Assembly: GCA_000437675.1 (NCBI GenBank)
Contig: FR901754.1
Coordinates: 12,884-21,337, forward strand
Reading direction: 5' to 3'
Origin: Prevotella sp. CAG:891
GTDB taxonomy: Bacteria > Bacteroidota > Bacteroidia > Bacteroidales > Bacteroidaceae
Length of the DNA stretch: 8,454 nt
Notes under the pieces: model-generated
Seen by the model: the letters and a program-made list of their open reading frames with translations, nothing else
The model's database searches: none
Told to the model about the DNA's origin: nothing
In this document: positions 6,575 through 8,454 of the stretch, one piece after another
Position numbering within the stretch: position 1 is the first letter of the stretch
How the letters are laid out: each line of letters begins with the position of its first letter
Position numbers and translations under genes: made by a program

Positions 6575-7648
6575 ATGAAACACCTATTGTCCTTAGTTAC
6601 GCTTGTAGCCTTGCTCTTTTCGTCGTGTTCGCGCGAGATGACGCAGGCCGAGCTTTTCGACCTGACCAAAAGCGGTTCAGTGCTGATTCTCAACAAGTTC
6701 TATTACCGGCTACAACTGCCCAACAACAAGGTGCTGTACTTTTCGGGCGTTGATGCCGAAGGTAATTTGGCGAACGTCACCGACAACGAGGCTGAAATCA
6801 GCAAACATTGCTCAGTGATGTCGGGAACGGGCTTCTTTGTCGACGAAAAAGGGCTCATCATGACCAACCGCCACGTAGCGCAACCTTACATTGAGGAGGA
6901 GCAAATTAAAACGGGCTACCGGAATTTGCTGCGCTCCATAGCCATGTACTACGGCATCATCAAGCAGAAGCTGAGCGATGAGTACAACCGGTTGGAAAAC
7001 ATGAAACCCGGCTGTTACTACATGGGCAGCGACTTTGCCTTATACGACGATACGGAAAAGCTGAACCAGATTGCCCAACAACAGGCTGAGCTGCGCGAGG
7101 CGTACAGCGAAGTGGAAAACCTGATTCGTCAGATTAGCGCGCTCGACGATCCGCGACAGTTGCGCATCAGTTCGGTTTGCGAACTCGGCATTGCCTACAA
7201 CGATACGCACGTAACGGGCGAAAAAGATTTTTTGCAGAAGAATCCTTGCGTCATTATTCGCGTGTCGGATAAACCCGATGTTGATTTGGCTTTGATTCAA
7301 TTAAAGAACAAACAAACACCCCAGAATGCCTACGTCTTTGCTATCCCCAGCGAATCTGCCCCCCTTGAAATGGGGCAGCAGCTGTATATGTTGGGCTACA
7401 ACGCCGGACCGCAGCTGGCCACTACCAAAGCGGGCATTCAGGTGCAGATGACGGGCGGAAAGGTTACGCAACTTTCTGACGGGCAGCGCATTCTTTACGA
7501 CATAGCTACCGTGCAGGGTTCAAGCGGCAGTCCGGTAATCGACACCGAGGGAAATCTGGTTGGCGTGAACTTTGCCAAACTCAATGGTTCGGACAACTTT
7601 AACTTCGGCATTCCCATCGAAAGGGTACGCGAGTTCATGAAACGCTAA
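6575..7648 (+). CDS. Lipoprotein trypsin-like serine protease with a long helical insert
   Basis: This 357-residue predicted periplasmic lipoprotein has a chymotrypsin-fold protease domain. MKHLLSLVTLVALLFSSC is a lipoprotein signal with the acylated Cys at residue 18. The triad is readable: His100 in SGTGFFVDEKGLIMTNRHVA, Asp237 in PDVDLALIQL, and Ser317 in TVQGSSGSPVID, followed by GNLVGVNFAK and NFGIPIERV typical of HtrA/trypsin-2-like domains. The spacing from His to Asp is 137 residues, far more than the ~45 of trypsin. The extra part (about 105-195) is highly charged and predicted helical or coiled-coil (EEEQIKTGYRNLL, IIKQKLSDEYNRLENM, KLNQIAQQQAELREAYSEVENL). No PDZ domain follows, unlike DegP. 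Residues after the Cys (SREM) lack an obvious acidic surface-export signal. I chose the ATG at 6575 because it creates the lipoprotein signal; an in-frame ATA/TTG-type extension back to 6449 would run into the inserted element. It is monocistronic, ended by a strong terminator. The substrate is unknown. Confidence 0.88.
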   Translation: MKHLLSLVTLVALLFSSCSREMTQAELFDLTKSGSVLILNKFYYRLQLPNNKVLYFSGVDAEGNLANVTDNEAEISKHCSVMSGTGFFVDEKGLIMTNRHVAQPYIEEEQIKTGYRNLLRSIAMYYGIIKQKLSDEYNRLENMKPGCYYMGSDFALYDDTEKLNQIAQQQAELREAYSEVENLIRQISALDDPRQLRISSVCELGIAYNDTHVTGEKDFLQKNPCVIIRVSDKPDVDLALIQLKNKQTPQNAYVFAIPSESAPLEMGQQLYMLGYNAGPQLATTKAGIQVQMTGGKVTQLSDGQRILYDIATVQGSSGSPVIDTEGNLVGVNFAKLNGSDNFNFGIPIERVREFMKR

Positions 7649-7685
7649 TCGGCCTTTCACGCACCACCCTGACGCTACAGCATTC

Positions 7686-7745
7686 AGCCATGAATCCGTC
7701 ATACAGGCGAGCTTCCTCCCTGCACGACGGCTTCATGGCTTTTTT
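7686..7745 (+). terminator. Strong intrinsic terminator of the protease gene
   Basis: AGCCATGAATCCGTC (7686-7700) pairs with GACGGCTTCATGGCT (7726-7740), 14 of 15 positions, with a 25-nt loop, and is followed at once by TTTTT (7741-7745). It lies 38 bp after the protease stop codon, the expected place for a Rho-independent terminator. Confidence 0.87.
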
Positions 7746-7831
7746 GTATGAAAAATACCGGTTCTCTAGAATCAATAGCAAAAAGGTGTGAGAACATGTT
7801 TATAACAAATATTCAGTTATCATTCGGAGAT

Positions 7832-8040
7832 TTTGAGGCCGCTGCGCCCTGTAAGGGCAATGATATCTCAGCCCAGGATAAAGCAGACCGAAGGACTGCG
7901 ACACCCTGGGTTTCCCCCAATGAAAAGGGTTTGATACCATTTAAACCCAGTTCTGGGTGGGGACCCAGGGTGTCGTTCACTTCGTTCGCTATATCCTGGG
8001 CTGAGATACCATTGCCCTTACAGGGCGCCGCGACTTCAAA
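7832..8040. repeat. 209-bp long-armed imperfect palindrome (REP/BIME- or MITE-like)
   Basis: Left arm 7832-7880 and right arm 7992-8040 are inverted copies over 49 bp, with 45 positions matching. The conserved core is GCGCCCTGTAAGGGCAATG then TATCTCAGCCCAGGATA. Further in, GACACCCTGGGT (7900-7911) pairs with ACCCAGGGTGTC (7963-7974); the segments between (7881-7899 and 7975-7991) are diverged but still alignable around a CGAAG motif. The centre carries its own small dyads: GGGTTT/AAACCC (7928-7949) and ACCCAGTTCTGGGT (7945-7958). The transcript or single strand could fold into a ~200-nt hairpin. No coding content is convincing. Weak similarity appears to continue outward (ATCA..GG..TTTTGA on both sides), hinting at a larger original element. 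The structure is certain; its class is inferred. Confidence 0.88.
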
Positions 8041-8205
8041 ACCATTGATTTAGAGATTATTACAAATGTTTCTGCAGTAAATGTTAAACAGCGGCCTGCT
8101 GTGTATGTAAAATTACCTGAAAACGAGCAAGTGGTTTATCCGTCTGCATTCCGCTGTTTGAGACACATGACGAAGGCTTGTCAAAAATTACTCCGCGATT
8201 GCCCG

Positions 8206-8289
8206 AATTAGTTCCGAGCTTGTTGAAATTAGTTCCGAGCCTGTGCAAATTAGTTCCGAGCTTGTGCAAATTAGTTCCGAGCTAGTTTC
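8206..8289. repeat. Four 21-bp tandem repeats
   Basis: Four head-to-tail units of exactly 21 bp start at 8206, 8227, 8248 and 8269. Each begins AATTAGTTCCGAGC and continues TTGTTGA, CTGTGCA, TTGTGCA and TAGTTTC in turn. The 14-base core is identical in all four; variation is confined to the last seven bases. A decayed fifth unit may precede them (AATTACTCCGCGATTG from 8186). The period is two DNA helical turns. Read on the minus strand the units encode a heptad LGTNxxK/R, but the fourth unit places a TAG in that frame, so I do not regard it as a gene. Confidence 0.95.
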
Positions 8290-8304
8290 AACAAGCTTGG
8301 AACT
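8273..8304. repeat. Inverted cap of the tandem array forming a hairpin
   Basis: AGTTCCGAGCTAGTT (8273-8287, inside repeat unit 4) faces AACAAGCTTGGAACT (8290-8304) across a 2-base gap; 13 of 15 positions pair normally, one can wobble and one mismatches. The same right half, taken as TTTCAACAAGCTTGGAACT (8286-8304), is the reverse complement of 8210-8228 in unit 1 and the start of unit 2 at 18 of 19 positions. The array is therefore four direct copies ended by one inverted copy. Confidence 0.85.
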
Positions 8305-8454
8305 GCTGATAATCAGCGTTTTGAGAAAAAGCCACTAAATCGGTGCCGCGCACGCTGATTGCACCCTGACATGCAAGGATAGGCAAACCGTTCACCTTTG
8401 CTTTTATTAAGTTATTTGTTAAAACCGCCATGAGGAACCCAAGCGGTGAAATGC

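Larger units (their letters stand above)
7746..8454. other. Gene-poor, repeat-rich stretch
   Basis: After the protease terminator I find no convincing gene to the end of the window. The stretch holds the long palindrome (7832-8040), a 9-bp dyad (AAACAGCGG 8086-8094 and CCGCTGTTT 8151-8159), the 21-bp tandem array with its inverted cap (8206-8304), and an 8-bp dyad (AATCAGCG 8311-8318 and CGCTGATT 8353-8360). An open frame without a start codon (8005-8211, +) reads ITNVSAVNVKQRPAVYVKLP and onward; it could be a gene remnant or chance. A new gene might begin at the ATG at 8430, but only eight codons are visible. Confidence 0.7.

Noticed and set aside
7748..8053. A 101-codon open frame on the + strand after the protease terminator.
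   Set aside because: It starts right at the terminator T-run and is mostly a translation of the long palindrome; the repeat stays open by chance. No family resemblance or leader.
8084..8269. A 61-codon minus-strand frame with repeated LGTN heptads.
   Set aside because: The heptads are just the 21-bp DNA repeat read in one frame. The start would be a TTG, and repeat unit 4 has a TAG in frame upstream. Better explained as non-coding repeats.
8206..8289. CRISPR array.
   Set aside because: The units are directly abutting with no unique spacers of 25-40 bp, so this is a tandem repeat.
8430..8454. A possible gene start (MRNPSGEM) running off the right edge.
   Set aside because: Only eight codons are visible and no well-spaced promoter or family motif supports it.

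Overview
The window looks like a chromosomal stretch from a Bacteroidota species, most likely order Bacteroidales (Prevotella- or Porphyromonas-like). The reasons are: start codons are preceded by A-rich leaders and not by Shine-Dalgarno sequences; a TTTG / TAnnTTTG promoter lies upstream of pepT; one lipoprotein signal is of Bacteroidota style; and several proteins have layouts I associate with this phylum, including a DUF5009/HGSNAT-like protein, a cyclophilin with a long insert, and a ~750-residue antiporter ending in TrkA-C domains. Genus is not determinable from what I can see.

Layout. Positions 1-371 hold the 3' end of a cation diffusion facilitator (CDF) transporter gene on the + strand. 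It converges on a leftward pair: an HGSNAT-like membrane acetyltransferase (494-1651) and a cyclophilin-type peptidyl-prolyl isomerase (1697-2437). A bidirectional hairpin terminator separates the converging genes. A divergent intergenic region (2438-2637) separates the isomerase from pepT (tripeptidase, 2638-3861, +). Next come a strong hairpin and a large CPA2-type cation:proton antiporter (4017-6275, +). All of these look like intact housekeeping genes for metal or cation homeostasis, envelope glycan or acetyl metabolism, protein folding, and peptide use. They do not form one obvious pathway.

The right part (6276-8454) differs in character. It holds a single gene, a trypsin-like serine protease lipoprotein (6575-7648), set between repeat structures. 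On its 5' side is a ~198 bp element with 18-bp terminal inverted repeats and a possible 7-bp target duplication (a MITE-like insertion). On its 3' side is a strong intrinsic terminator followed by ~700 bp without a convincing gene. That stretch contains a 209-bp long-armed imperfect palindrome (7832-8040) and an array of four 21-bp tandem repeats (8206-8289). The array is closed by an inverted copy that forms a near-perfect hairpin.

I did not find a convincing new multi-gene system. The most unusual content is the repeat-rich right end, the helical insert that splits the catalytic triad of the serine protease, and the antiporter that carries TrkA-C domains with no NAD-binding RCK_N domain.
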